From Rosa chinensis (Eukaryota > Streptophyta > Magnoliopsida > Rosales > Rosaceae): a DNA stretch of 64,000 nt. The position numbers were made by a program, and so were the translations under genes. Positions 1 through 15,290 of the stretch are shown here, piece by piece; position 1 is the first letter of the stretch, and every line of letters starts with the position of its first letter. The stretch is from contig NC_037089.1 in assembly GCF_002994745.2 (NCBI RefSeq), forward strand, positions 3,512,001-3,576,000, written 5' to 3'. Under the pieces are notes generated by a model that was not told where the DNA came from, did no database searches, and worked only from the letters and a program-made list of their open reading frames with translations.

Positions 1-2
1 AT

Positions 3-899
3 CGTGCTTGTAGCGATGGTGTCAAACGTTATGCGCTGAAGGATATAAATAAATGCTTTAAACCAAGAGCTGAAAAAAGAGAAGCCATCCGTTATATGAT
101 TGATCTTATTATCCAGTCCTTCAAAGAAGAAAAACGACCTACACTTGCTAAGCTGAACACGTCGAGCTCAGCTCTTGATGACATATGTTGCGCTATAGGT
201 TGCACCAGATCAAGTCTTAATGTAGATCCTAGTGTAAGAGGCGTTGTTGGAGGTCTGCTTTCGATCAAGATTGGAAAGTACAAAACCTTGTGTACACGCA
301 GGGATGATGGGGAACCCATCCCGCCTTTTATGCATTCAGATATTATTTTGAAGAATCGAGGAGCCAAGTTCGTATTGGTGGTGGAAAAGAAATCCGCTTT
401 TAATACTCTCATGCAAGACAAGTTTTACGTTGATTATCCATGTATAATCATCACTGGAATAGGAATGCCGGAGGTGGGGAGCAGAAGTTTTCTAAACGTA
501 TTGTCGGAGAAGTTTAAGATTCCAGTGTATGGCCTTTTCGACTGTGATCCAGCTGGCATCGAAATTTTATCGGTTTATGCTGCTGGGTCGTACAATCAAT
601 CGTACGATAGTGTGAATTTGAGTTGCCCGTTTATGATGTGGTTGGGTGTTTGGCCGAGTGACCTACATGCGCTTAAAATACCCTGCAAGGATTTAACTTC
701 AGAGGAGATTAGAAAAGTAAACACTCTTTTGGAAAAAGATTTTGTGAAAGAGTATCCGACATTGCTTGAGGAGCTGCAACTTATGAAGAAAAAGAAGAGA
801 AAGGCGAACCTTGAAGCTTTGGAGGAGTTTGGGCGCACTTGTTTGACCAAGTACTATTTGCCATATAAGTTGAAGTATCTCTTGACCGACACCGACTAA
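3..899 (+). CDS. TOP6A/SPO11-like protein, 5' partial, catalytic Tyr segment missing
   Basis: The reading frame is open from base 3 to the TAA at 897-899, so the gene continues past the left edge. The product resembles the A subunit of topoisomerase VI and its Spo11 relatives, which cut DNA through a tyrosine and use a TOPRIM domain to bind metal. Seen in the sequence: an LDDICCAIGCTRSSLNV block, then a TOPRIM domain with the acidic VVEK motif (about 378), GMPEVGSR, and FDCDPAGIEILS (DxD, about 540-575), then SYDSVNL and WLGVWPSDL as in plant TOP6A (SPO11-3 type). No intron is visible. The stretch before LDDI should carry the catalytic Tyr-Tyr motif but is 33 nt shorter than in the second copy at 24178-24953 and has no tyrosine. 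So the TOPRIM looks intact while the cleavage residue is apparently gone. It may be a non-catalytic paralogue or an early pseudogene. The family call is firm; function is unknown. Confidence 0.75.
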   Translation, partial: RACSDGVKRYALKDINKCFKPRAEKREAIRYMIDLIIQSFKEEKRPTLAKLNTSSSALDDICCAIGCTRSSLNVDPSVRGVVGGLLSIKIGKYKTLCTRRDDGEPIPPFMHSDIILKNRGAKFVLVVEKKSAFNTLMQDKFYVDYPCIIITGIGMPEVGSRSFLNVLSEKFKIPVYGLFDCDPAGIEILSVYAAGSYNQSYDSVNLSCPFMMWLGVWPSDLHALKIPCKDLTSEEIRKVNTLLEKDFVKEYPTLLEELQLMKKKKRKANLEALEEFGRTCLTKYYLPYKLKYLLTDTD

Positions 900-1065
900 A
901 GCAACAGATATGTAGAAATTCATATTACATTTTTTTAATCAAGCTTTTTTTTTGTAGCATTTTTGTTTTTTGTTTTTTTTATTGTTTTTGGAGAATGTAG
1001 AATTTGATGATTTATATTAATAGTACCATTGGTGCGTCTTATTATAATTTTGAAATACTAATAAA

Positions 1066-1140
1066 GCTTTGTGGGAGTTTTTCTGGCTTTGCAGCCATTT
1101 TGCTAACTTTTGGGTCTTCGTGTGTTCCTAATTTTGTTAT
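1066..1140 (+). repeat. 75-bp segment also present at 16427-16501
   Basis: About 75 bases running from TTTGTGGGAGTTTTTCTGGC to a TTTTGTTAT end match, with scattered changes, the segment just downstream of the PRMT-like stop codon at 16427-16501. It lies directly upstream of the broken CRK. It is probably a leftover of the same 3' untranslated sequence. The bases between 900 and 1240 hold nothing else I recognise. Confidence 0.5.
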
Positions 1141-1239
1141 GTTCCTAATTTTGCTAGCTAAAATCGTCGATTCAATTAGTCCAAAACAAAAAAACAAAAA
1201 ATCCTCAAATCAAAATATGGGCACAATGCGACCGAGATC

Positions 1240-3919
<2,680 letters not shown>

Positions 3920-4996
3920 GCGACAGAGCGCTGTCAGAGAGATGTAGCAAGTGCCGTGCAACATAGACACATGGTGATCACTGGTCAGTTTACAGCAGAA
4001 ATAGTACACCATATAAACCAAGAGTCCAAGATGACATTATTCGGAGGAACTCGTTTGATCAAGCTTCCTATTGAAATATATTGTTAAAGAGACATTTTCT
4101 AAACAGAAACTGAAATACACTTGTTTCTATGTGGTTTTCCATAGATCAGTAAAATCGTCTGTAGAGTTCATTGAATTTAAATCCTGCAGTACTTCATCAA
4201 TTCAATTATCAACATGTCAAAATCTATGAACATCAATCTTTAGATTTGAATCTCATCATAGAAAAGGAAAACCACAAATGCCAATGAAGATTCATCCTTG
4301 GACCCACATGCCTCACCAACGCGACTAACGACTTTTGCTGTTACCCCTGTTGAATCATGGAAGGTCCGAACTCAATTTTGATTCAAAAACAGCATTTGAT
4401 ATGTATGAAAAGAGAGTCGTTCTTTTCGTTTTTATAGGTGTACGCGGCATTGCATCGATATGCAATGCGATGACATTCCTCTTGAATGGAGCGAATGTTG
4501 TTGAGTTCTTGTGAAGGATTCATGCGTAGAGCACCTTGACCTTTTGATGAAAAGAGAGAAAACGAAGCTTAGAGTGATTGCTTTCATTCTGTTTCTACAC
4601 AAATATTTCTGAATTAATTACAATTTACCTCCCGCAGAGGCGTTTTCAATTTCATACCAAAACTTCAATTTGTATCGTTTACATACCTCAAGTTATCTCA
4701 CTTTGGTTAAAAACAATCCGTTACAAATAGCATCACTTGTTTTCACTAAAATGCTGATGAATAACAGCTAAGCATGCGCGTGCAGGTGCATTCTATGATT
4801 GGTTTTGGTTCTTTGCAGCTAAGCAAGCTGGGGTTTTAATATCTCCGGTGACCGCCTCTTTCTCCATAAACAAACCTAAATAATTATGCAAAAACGATCA
4901 AACTGCAATCACTATTGTCGCCCTTTCTTTTCCTAAACCTCTCGTTTGTCGTCAAAATTACATCTTAGGGAGAGGAAATGTGTACTGCTTGGTCGG

Positions 4997-7553
4997 ATTA
5001 AAACAGAGGCAGTGTGCTTCTTGGAACTTTATTCCATTCTAATTCTTCCAGAACCTCTACTCCACTTTCCGGTCCAAGCTTCTTCTCGCGAGCACGTTTC
5101 CTTGCCAATACCAAGGGCTTTGATGATGGAGGAAGCACACTATTTGATGACACCAAGACAGGGAAATTCTTTGCCTTTTCAGGCATGTGGTCAAATACTG
5201 TTTATTGTGTCACAACTTTGTCATCATTTTGAACTTTGGCAGCAATCTCATCTTCGTGAACTTTGTCAGCAACCTCATCTTCAAAAAGTTGAGGTACAAG
5301 GTTTACAGACATCGGATTGGAAAAAAAAGAAAAGAAAAAAGCCGTTAACATTACCTTCTTTAGAGTCTTCATTTAGAAGCTTGAAACTGGGCCTGGTAGA
5401 AAAGACCCAAATAATCAAGTAAGAGAAATCAGTTATTCAGACCAAGAAAGAACAACCTTAGTAAGCAGAAATGAAAATGGAACATCAGTGAAAGAGATAC
5501 TCACATGGGACTATCTACGCTTTTGGATTTCGTGGAGTTTGGAAGCACTTCACTTGGATCTTCATAAGTATCATCTTCTATGATACATACTTCCTCAGGG
5601 AGAGGAAGAGAGGGTGCTTTTTTTTCCTCGTTTGTTATTTGCACTTAGATTGCTTTCCTTCATTAATATAAGCTCCCGGTTTAGATCAATACCAACTGCA
5701 TGGATAAAGTGACAAATTATATATTATAAGATTAATAACTCACGATTATACCAGTCAATAGTAACTTGTAAAGTGAAGGAAACTAGAAATATCAGGGCAG
5801 GGACTTCACTGTATTCTTCAAATATAAGATCAGCCTTAACAGTCAGCTTTCCTTGTTGGGGATTTGACAGGAGAACTGTTGCGCTATAGGGGCTGCAATG
5901 GAAACAATCCAAGTCAGACTAAACAAGGTAATAATCATGGAACCTGAGCTCTATCTTCTAATCTTAGTATAGGTTATGATTAAATTTTATTATTTGGGTT
6001 AGCTTGATTTTACACTACTAAAATCATTATAGTAACTATTCCCATCACAATTGATATAGCTACCGCTGGTAGCAAAGTCTTTTCCAGGGCATAATTTTCT
6101 TAGTCACATTGCAGAAACTCTGGATGTGCTTAACAATTAAACAGATATATTTAACATGCTACATGTTCTCAAACAGAGGAAAAAATTAAGGTTGTGAGCG
6201 CACGCACCTCGAGAATTCGTCAACTCTGCAGCCACAAATTATAGAGTGGAAACAGGATGATTACCAAACCCCTCAGGCCACTTGGAAAAGGCTGATTATT
6301 AGATATATGAAATATCTAGTTGATAGAACCCCTTGGTATTGTACTTGAATTTTTGTGAAAAACCAACAACTAAAAGTAAGCTTCTAAATTGTCCTCACCT
6401 TATTTTCTCATGAAAGAGAATCAGGTTATCTTCTTCTGAACCTACAATCTATAACAGATAAAATATTAGGGCCAGATTGTATAACAATGAAATTATTTTG
6501 TATCACGAAGATCTGAAGAAATTATGTGGAGCTGTTATAGAGTATATACCATATCAGCATAATGTCGTTTTGTTGATTGGAGCGTCTGTGATAGCCTAGT
6601 CAGTGTTACCGCTAGCTTCAATTTCCCTTGCCCCGGGCATTCAGTTTCCTCAACTTTCAACTCGACCTTTGGAGGTAGAGACAGTAGAGACTCTTTTATA
6701 TGGTTCCCAAATGAGTATTTTCGACCAGTGACTATCTCAATTCTCCTAGGATCAGCCTCAGCTAGTGTCTCAAATGATTTAACTCCCATCGAATGTAGTG
6801 CCTGAAAGGAGCATAAAGATAAAAAGAAAATAAGGGTAGTGAAGAGTCAGTATTTGAGTGACCTAAGAATATCAAAAAGCATGTTTTTTCCTAAGCATAT
6901 AAAGAAGTGGAAGACACCTTTGCAGTCACCATTCCAATCCCTGGTAATTGTTTCAGCAAGTATGGACTGTCATCCCAGAGTTTTTGATACATAGATTTAG
7001 CCAAAAGCATCAAGTTCAAGGCTCCTTTGTAATTCTTTTGGTAAATAAAAAATTCTTTCATGCATCTGACAATTCTACAGCCATTTGAGCATATGGGGTT
7101 CATATCCTAACACACAAACACCCGTTTGATTTCAGCTCTGAATATAATCAAATACCACAGTTATCAAGATAATGATGGAATTTTAGTAGAGACTGAGAAA
7201 TGAAACCTGGGCAAGGGATAAATCATGAGCCGAAGGATCACCACTCAAGCAGTCATTAGCCAAAAGAAATATCTTTTCTTCTCTGGTTTGAATACGTTTT
7301 TTTCGCTTCCCTTTGTCACCAAGAATGTGAAAGCGAAGTCGACCATCTTTATCAGTGTTTATGTCATTTAGAAGCTTCTTCTCGTTGCGCCTAAGCTGTA
7401 TCCCTTCATATTCCAGTAGATAGATGATACAAAATTCCTTCATTAGTATTGTCAAAGAAATGTGAATAGCAGCAAGTAGTTAAATATGCATTACAAGAAA
7501 TTTCCTCAGCACGGCGTATGACATGAAGAGCATCTTCCAAACTGCACTTTGCA

Positions 7554-7591
<38 letters not shown>

Positions 7592-10500
7592 GGGGTCGTA
7601 CAAGTAAACAGTCATAGCTATCTCCGCAGTTAAATGCTCCGTCAAACATGAAAGCAATCTAATGACAGAAGACAATACAAGCTCATTAGAAGACATTTGC
7701 AATAGTTTGGCGATATAAGCTTCAAAGACCACCAAAGTTGTACTGGAATTTAAAGTTATAACACGTACTGAGATTCCACCATCTCACATCCATTCAAGAG
7801 ATTCTCATACAAGTGAACCTGATATCCAATAAGAACATAATTAACGAATTCGAAGACAAAAGTTTCTGTGTTAACAGACAGGACTAGTTCAATCCCAAGA
7901 AATATGAAGACAATGAATGAACAGAAATAGTTGGAAAGCAAAAAACCAACACACACAGGAGTAAAGACTAAGGAAGAAAAGTAATAAACTACCATATCTC
8001 TTCTTGTCATGATTATAACCATTCCGGTATCATCAAATGGTGGTAGACCTGCCCTCCCACTCATCTGCATGGTGATACAACTCACAGAATATTAAATTGC
8101 AGTTTGCTAAATTACCTAACAGTGCAGACATGCATGTGGACACCACAAGAATTTTTCTTGTTTGACCTGGCACATTTGTTTCAAATAGAGCCTTGATGTA
8201 CAGACAAGACATATACTGGACAGAAGTAATGCAAAAAATAAAGGCTCTGTTAACTAATGTCCCAATTTTATCTACTTGAATTGTCCTGCTTAGAAAGGGT
8301 GTGATAGACAAACCTGTAGTAGTGCAGATCCGTCAATTTCCATGTAGACTCCTTTTTCTTTGTTTCTGCACAAACTGCACATGTTAAAAAATAAACACAC
8401 CAGAAAATTTCATCATACTGATTTGAAGAAATCGAAGTTCAAAATACGACTGCTGTGTTGATTTTATGACTACTGTATGTGCTGGTAGGTTGATTCCATG
8501 AGCAAGAGTATTTGTTGTGCACAAAATTTGAACATCACCCTTAAGTAAAAGACTTCCAATGAGATTACGATCCTTGAGGAAAAGGCCACCATTGTGATAA
8601 CCAACTGCAAGCAGGCAATTTATTTGATAACATGTCAATGTGGGGAGGTGCAGTAAGTTATAGTTAATGTAATGTGAACAACAAAACAAAGTAGTTCCAT
8701 ACCAGCATAAATCATATAAGATTGCATTTGTTTGTCACTGCATGACAATGAAGCTTCCCTTAGCCTCTCTTGCTGTTCTCTGCTTTTAATGAATGGATTT
8801 GAATGACCAAAGGCCATGACTGTCTGAGAAAGTACGTATCTGTGCTGCTTCTTGTGCACCTTTTCTAGTTGAGCAAAAAACTAGAGCAGACTTCCCTCTT
8901 GAATATTGCATAAGGATATCTGTGCACAGTTATAAGTGTATAAGTTATTCATGAACTTTAATTAGCGATGAATTCAATCTAGAAAGCATATATATTCAAG
9001 AGGGGGGTGGGGTATCATCTATATGAAAAGGTCAGCATCATGGTCATTGCTTACCGAAAATGTAGTTTTGAAGGTGCTGGAAAAAGGGACAAACATAAAC
9101 CATCAGAAACATGAATAGTGGTATAGTTTGTAATATATACTTTCTTACTATGAGATTTGTGAGAAGATATGCATCTGGTTTAAGATGGTAACTTTAGAAA
9201 TTACCTTTTCAAATAGAAAATCATTTTTTGCTGGGGCGTAGCCTGCAAAGCAAGCAGTTTTGAATATGCATTCATAAATGAGAACCAAATATAAATAAAG
9301 ACAACATGCTTCAGTAAATTTGTATTATCAGACATGCATCAGTGATCAAACCACAGATGTGATTACTAACAAACAGTTGTCATGCATCCTCCTATAAAGA
9401 ACATATATATTGGAGAGCTTGGTATTATAAAAAATAAAATAAAATGAAAAACTGAATATGTTTCAGTGTTCATGCGAGTGTTTATTTATTTTAATTTTTT
9501 ACAAGGTACCTCAAAAAAAAATCAACTAAAAGAATCTTTAAAAAGTGATAACTGAAATGAAAAGAATATCTTGTTCAAAAACATAATGAAAAAGAACATT
9601 GTGTTCGTTTGATGAAGTGTATGTCATAAATACCTCCTCCTAAGAAGGTTCAGGTACCAAAAGTGAGGAAAAAAGTTACCAAAAATACTTGGAAAAAAGA
9701 AAAACAGAGTGCATCTCATCCAACGAGTTCTGATAAGAAAGAATAGGAAAGCGGGGCTCTTGATTGTCATTATTATTATTATTATTTCAAAAATGGGGAG
9801 TCCTTGATATGATTAAATATTTTGTGCATGGTGAATTCAAGTCATGTTTGCGTACCAAAAACTTTTGTAGTCAGCTTTACCGGCCTCATTTCTTCTCCAA
9901 ACCTGTATGCGGAGCAGAAAGATTAAAACAGAAGAACTGGATACTTGTATAGTTCGATTAATGAGCAGTATTTCTTAAATCAATATCAAATGAATGTTGA
10001 AATACCTTTTAATCCCTTGGACAGGCACCTTGAGCCACTCCGCTACAGTGGCTTGCATGCATTGGTTTGCGTGCATTGTTGTTAAACCATTTGCCATTTG
10101 TACTTTTCTAAAGAAAGTCAATACGATAAAATCTAATCCTACCGAGTATTTAACAAACAAATATCTCACCAATGTCCTGAATATTTGGAATGGTGGCAGA
10201 CACAGTTAGAAAACGAACATGAGCCTGAGAGCTTGACTTCATTTCAGGGTTGTGAGCAAGCAATTTTATTCTGCTAACTATTGCTTCCAAAACTGCTCCA
10301 CGAGGATCATTCAACAGATGAACTTCATCAATAAGTAGAACTGCTATATTGCTGAAAAAGCCCAATCCACCATCCTTTACGCGATACAGCGATACTGCAT
10401 CAAATTTCTATTTAAGGACAGTAATTGATTAGTCATGCTCCTATGATATCATCTAGAATAAAGCCAACTGCGAAAAAATGGAAGAACTGAATATGAATCT

Positions 10501-12203
10501 TATTTTCTAAAGGAATAAGATATAATGTATGCGCATATGAAAGCTGATAGAATCCAGGATCAAACACTGCAAGTGGGATTAAGTTCAGGCGGTTATAAAG
10601 GAGAGAATGCAGGTTTACATGGCTGAAACCTGAAAAATATTATGCACTGACAGCCCAACATAAGGAAGTTTCGTCAATTTTGTTAATTTATGATTATGGC
10701 GCTGTTTTGAGATGATAGTTGACTTCTTTAAGATGAGTGGGTCAAGCATTTCAATCTATACTTTAATTCTTAAGTGTGTCCATCTGTGTAACCTTACACC
10801 TTTACACTCACCTCAGGAGTGATTAAAATAATGTCTGCTGCCTGTAAACTCCTGGTGTTGTAAGATTCATTATCTCCGGTGAGCTCCAAGCAAACTACGC
10901 CCCACGATCCAAACCTCTGGGTTCAATCACGAACCTTCTCCTGAACTAAAGCCTTTGATGGGGCAATATAGATCTTCATGCCACATAAAAAGAAGGTAGA
11001 GAGAAGGAATAAGTGGTTAATATTTAGATTATTCATAAACTTCTAGCAGAAGTTTATGATACATGTGCAACAGTGAAGAGCAAAGATTTCATATAAAAAG
11101 GATAAAAATAACAAAGAAAAATTAGCTGTGATCAAGCCTACATAATTAAGAATGATACATATCATGCTCATAGTGGGGAGAATAAATAAATCATTGAAGA
11201 AAATTTGAAAGAACATCATTGAAGGTGTCTGTAGTTCCTTTAGAATCCTGAATAATTAAAACTAAGGCTCCCACACATTTATTCTAGAACTATCAAAATG
11301 TTTACGACCTTACTTTTGGATTAATTGAGGACATCAGACACTTACTGTTTTGAGAGTTCCGTTTGTAGGTGTAAACCTCCCATCCTCAGAGATGAATCTT
11401 GAAAGATGCCTCAAAATTCAAAGCTAAAAAATGACTGTTTTACCACTTCCAGTTGGCGCTGACACAACCATGTTCACATCTGAGTGGAAACAAGCAGGAA
11501 AGCATTCACTCTGCAAAGAGTTGAAATACCTGCATACATGGGAAAGAAATACTTTTCAACTACACAACACACTCCACCTTGTGGATAGCGCAAAAATAAC
11601 AACACCACGCAGATGATGTAAGAACCTTTGTGAGATCACATAGATCTATCATCTCGAAATCACAGTTCAACTTCTTTGTTAGAATATGCAGCTCCAACAA
11701 AAAAAATAATAATACTATATGCAGCAGTTGCATAAATGTAAATGGAATTATGTAATACAAGTTACAGCAATATGCACACTTGTATCAAGAACAAACAAAC
11801 GATGCCAATATTCATGCTTTAACAACAGCCACACTTGCTTTATCTTTCTGATATGCCACCATTATTGTAAAGCAAATGGAGTAGTCCATATGACACTCTT
11901 TGTTACTTAGTGCATGTTCGAATACATTGCAATAGTGGAGACTCTTGTTATTGTTCGGGAAGTCTTCTTGAGGTGTATTGTAATATGGGGTTTAGGCTTT
12001 ATGTCCCCCCTTCTGTATTCATCAGTTTCATTAATGAACGCTTGAGGGCGGCCGCACCGGCCCTTATTACAAAAAAAACAACAGCCACACTACAAAATCC
12101 CCTCTCAATAGAACTTGAGTAGGTCAGGTGATTACCTAAAATTAAAACATGCTCGAAAAGGAGCCGGCAAGTCTGCCACGGACTTAAGTGTATACGAATC
12201 CAT
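4997..12203 (-). pseudogene. MER3/HFM1 (ROCK-N-ROLLERS) meiotic DNA helicase pseudogene
   Basis: The family is a Ski2-type DExH helicase that promotes interfering crossovers in meiosis. The whole gene can be followed on the minus strand. Exon 1 (12136-12203) starts ATG-GAT-TCG. Then come 11346-11529 with Walker A (SAPTGSGKT), 10812-10973, 10170-10407 with DEVH and SATIPN, 10006-10042, 9856-9902, 9205-9242, 9055-9076, 8703-8919, 8448-8604 (TNTLAHGINLP), 8314-8365, 7993-8064 (motif VI), 7768-7818, remnants 7590-7658 and 7495-7553, 7207-7403, 6918-7106 (helix-hairpin-helix LPGIGMVTAK), 6550-6801, 6399-6448, 6208-6225, about 5815-5892, and C-terminal pieces near 5513-5600 and 4997-5200. Lesions: stops at 11424-11426 and 11418-11420 just after Walker A, a Trp-to-stop at 10923-10925, a +1 frameshift near 8831-8840, the second Arg of motif VI changed to Leu, and an exon stretch replaced by 36 G. 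Splice sites are mostly kept. Confidence 0.9.
7554..7589. repeat. 36-base poly-G tract
   Basis: An uninterrupted run of 36 G sits inside the helicase pseudogene, exactly where about 100 codons with their introns are missing between the TEHLTAEI and CSLEDALHV blocks. It could be a real G tract at a deletion junction. Poly-G is also a known artefact of two-colour short-read chemistry and of gap filling, so the junction needs raw reads. Confidence 0.9.
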
Positions 12204-12960
12204 GCTTGAAACCAGTTTCCTGCCAGAAACAGCAACAAAAAATATAATAAAAGTTTAGAATCCACAGAATCAGTGGAATTCTCCAAAATTTCATGCTATA
12301 ATTCACAGAAATTAAACACAATCAGTACACGTGTCAAGAACCAAATATTGCTTTACAATCTATAAAATCCAGAACTCTCCACAAGCACAAAAATGATATC
12401 TCTCTTCTGCGAATCCTCTACTTTTTCTTAGTCAACCAAATTAGAAATTGCTTAGCTTTTAGTGAGGAGAGAATCACAATAATTTAATCGTAAGATCACA
12501 TATCAGTAAGTTACAGAACCAAATCTATATATCAAATCACACAAAACTGCTAATTCTCTTCATATCCTTCAGCAAATCTTTGAAAATCGATGTAAACTAC
12601 TAAGAGAATCCTAGATCTCAAAACCTCAACCTCGAATTTCTCCATCTCGGTAACAATATCAAGATGCATTGTCGAAATCTCACTGAAAATACTGATCCAG
12701 AGCTAGACGTACGTACCTAGATTGGAGATGAAAGGGTATCTAAGCGATCATTCAAAGTCATGTAGTCGGTTAATTAGCATCTCTTATTTTGAAATTTGTA
12801 AATACACATATGGTCATGATATAAAGATTTTTGGAATCTGTAAAACAATACTATATTTCATTATATAATGCATCTAATGTTTGTAATTGCTGTCTTATAA
12901 TGCATAAATGATATACCCGCAGCATCGTGCAGGCATCAATACTAGTTGATCCCAATATTC

Positions 12961-14382
12961 CTATTCGGTATGGGAACATACAGAAATTGTAGGAACTGGT
13001 GTAGGCCACCATGGGAACATAACTTGTAATGCTAGCCCAGTAAATGTTGTCTCCATCTCGGACCATTCTCCTGTGTGAATGTTACACTTGTAAGTGACAG
13101 GTTCTCTATCATGATGATAATCTGTTAGAGACACAAAACATGTATCCAAATCATTTGGATCAGAACCCATATACTCCAGCGAAGTAAGTTCATGATAATA
13201 TACTTGGTCCATTAGATTATAAGTTTTCCGGTGTTTCTGACCCAGTTCTCCACCCCCTTGTACCGCCATTTGTTCTAGTTCTTCTTTTTTCAACTCCCAA
13301 ACCGATAGCCTAACTCCAGAGGGGTCCTCATTCTCCACCGTCTGCACCAACTGCAGACGTCCATGGTGCACCTGAAGGTAATATAATGAAGAAAGCAAAT
13401 CTTCATCCTCAAGTTCCTGCCGAACAAGTTTAATAACATGAAATTGATATCCCGAATCACCATTAGCAGTAGTACTAGAACAAGTGGTAGTGCTCTTCTT
13501 GTTGATCATCAAAGGTCCCAGCCCAAGCAGATCACCATCCGTAGCATTCCAATATAGCATTCCATTGGAAGCAAAGCCAAAACGGGACACGAGTCTGGAA
13601 TAAATACCGGAATAAATAAAGCCGCGTGGACATGATACTAGGGATTCTCGCCACTCACCAATCTCACTAGAGAAGACCTGAATCTTGAATTCAAAACAAA
13701 GTTTTTCCTTGTCATCAGGATGAAGAATTCTCACAACCTTGCACTTATACTCGGCATCAATTTTGATTACCTTCCTTTCTTCTTCTTCTTTTTGATCACT
13801 ATTGTCAGCGAGTCTGTCTTCTTCTTCCTTATAGTATGGCTCACAGATGAATCCCACAGCAGGCCTACATCCCCAAATGCAACGACATTGATGGATCGGA
13901 GGAAGATTAACCAGTTGCATGGTCCTTGGATTGTAGATGTAATATTCACCGAGGCTGATATCTTCACAGAGAACCAAGTCGTTCCATGTAGCTAGCAGTA
14001 CTATTAATCTGCCCTTCTTGTGTTCGAATTCGAAGAATCTCCTAAATGTTGCAAACAAATCTGTGGTAAGGAGTTCATCCCCAAGCTGGTTTATAATAGT
14101 ACCAGGTATTAGGGTTTGGTTATCTCTTTGGAGCCACAATAAACGGCCGACAAAATAAGAATCGGACGTGAGTGAGCCCCAACTCTTTGACACACTCTTG
14201 CATCTATAAACAGATTTAGCGCAAGGCAGTCGACAAAGGATTTCAACTAATAATTCCTTTGGGATATCATAAATATTGGTTGACGATGCTAATCGTTTCG
14301 ATCTTCTTAAGCCGTCAGATGAATCAGTCGGTACTGGTATTTTACTCTCGATGGCAGGGTTTCTATCATCACCACCTCTCAT
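12961..14382 (-). CDS. F-box protein, 473 aa, single exon
   Basis: F-box proteins are the substrate adaptors of SCF ubiquitin ligases. The ORF is uninterrupted from ATG at 14380-14382 to the stop at 12961. An F-box lies at about residues 38-82 (IYDIPKELLVEILCRLPCAK followed by CKSVSKSW), preceded by a basic RRSKR patch that may act in nuclear import. An F-box-associated type C-terminal half follows (EYYIYNPRTMQLVNLPP; GYQFHVIKLV), interrupted by an acidic EEEDRL...KEEEERK insert near residues 190-215. Length and single-exon form are typical of plant FBA-type F-box proteins. The neighbours are pseudogenes, but this ORF shows no damage. Substrate is unknown. The start is the first ATG of the frame. 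Confidence 0.85.
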   Translation of the reverse strand: MRGGDDRNPAIESKIPVPTDSSDGLRRSKRLASSTNIYDIPKELLVEILCRLPCAKSVYRCKSVSKSWGSLTSDSYFVGRLLWLQRDNQTLIPGTIINQLGDELLTTDLFATFRRFFEFEHKKGRLIVLLATWNDLVLCEDISLGEYYIYNPRTMQLVNLPPIHQCRCIWGCRPAVGFICEPYYKEEEDRLADNSDQKEEEERKVIKIDAEYKCKVVRILHPDDKEKLCFEFKIQVFSSEIGEWRESLVSCPRGFIYSGIYSRLVSRFGFASNGMLYWNATDGDLLGLGPLMINKKSTTTCSSTTANGDSGYQFHVIKLVRQELEDEDLLSSLYYLQVHHGRLQLVQTVENEDPSGVRLSVWELKKEELEQMAVQGGGELGQKHRKTYNLMDQVYYHELTSLEYMGSDPNDLDTCFVSLTDYHHDREPVTYKCNIHTGEWSEMETTFTGLALQVMFPWWPTPVPTISVCSHTE

Positions 14383-14833
14383 ACTTCTCTAAACTCTCAG
14401 TCGATTCATAGCGTGTCCTATCAATGATTCAGTCCTATAATTCCCTTTGTTTTTTTTTTTTTCCTCCTCACTCGAGTAGGGTTTGGCGACGGACTAGGAA
14501 ACCGAATACATCTTCATGGCCCATATAAACTTTTCCAATATCCAAAAAAATAAAATAACCCAAACAACCATTTAGGCCGGTCGATCTCCAGCAAGGCCTG
14601 GTGACCATGATTGTGATTTTGAGCCCTTCGTTGCCAGCTCGGCCCAAGGGAGATCGTGGCTGACGTCATGCCCCATCCATCCGTGGAGAGAAGGCCCAGT
14701 CCAAGAGCTAGCTCAAACCAGCTCTGACGTTAGTCACTGCATTTCTTTCTTTGAAGTGCATGAATGGTTGAGTAGGAAACAAGCTTAACTGCTATGCTTT
14801 ACTCCAAGAATTATTATGAGCTTTTAGAGACAC

Positions 14834-14835
<2 letters not shown>

Positions 14836-14870
<35 letters not shown>
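14836..14870. repeat. (TA)n microsatellite
   Basis: About 35 bases of alternating T and A. The apparent IYIYIY peptide across it has no meaning. Confidence 0.9.
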
Positions 14871-14873
<3 letters not shown>

Positions 14874-14904
14874 CAGAAGCTGTTCTACGAAATGCCTAAT
14901 AGAG

Positions 14905-15290
14905 AATTGTACTAGGGTGGTCTTGGTCACTACTTTTATGTTTTATGTCTTCTACATTTTAACGTTGTCAAGCCTAGCTTGTATCATTACATCAAAAGCA
15001 AGATTTGAATCAATAACAGAGTGCTTCTACTGGTTGGGTTTTTTTAGCTTTTACTACACTGTTTCAGCCTTCAATAGCAATGACCCAGTACGGATGGCTG
15101 GCTGGCTGCCACAACTGTCGTTATGGGGCCAGCATCCATGGAGGCATGCTTTGCCCTGGTTTTATTCTTTTTGTTGTCATCTTTGCTATATTCTTGGCAT
15201 AGCTTATGGTTTCCTGGCTGCTACTATGGCTATTCAGAGAATGTCCTGACCAAGAGCAAACTCACCAAGGTTAGTGAGCTTGGTGAGAGG
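14905..15290 (+). pseudogene. Decayed C-terminal fragment of a RING-CH (MARCH-type) membrane E3 ligase
   Basis: In two different frames I can read pieces typical of the membrane tail of plant RING-CH zinc-finger proteins: ASMEACFALVLFF, then after a shift LGIAYGFLAATMAIQRM, then NVLTKSKLTK. This is the usual order of last membrane helix, QR motif and ILTKRELTKE-like tail. No RING-CH cysteine cluster is found upstream, so only the tail survives, with at least one frameshift. Identification rests on short motifs recalled from the family and is tentative. The fragment lies 160 bp before the PRMT-like tail on the same strand. Confidence 0.35.

Noticed and set aside
92..421. Minus-strand frame opposite the TOP6A-like gene
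   Set aside because: Shadow of the conserved plus-strand coding frame.
7406..7735. Minus-strand frame encoding a long poly-proline stretch
   Set aside because: It is only the translation of the 36-G tract joined to helicase exon remnants.
14794..15249. Frame beginning with an Ile-Tyr repeat
   Set aside because: The start is translated TA microsatellite; only the distal part has gene-like motifs, and these shift frame.
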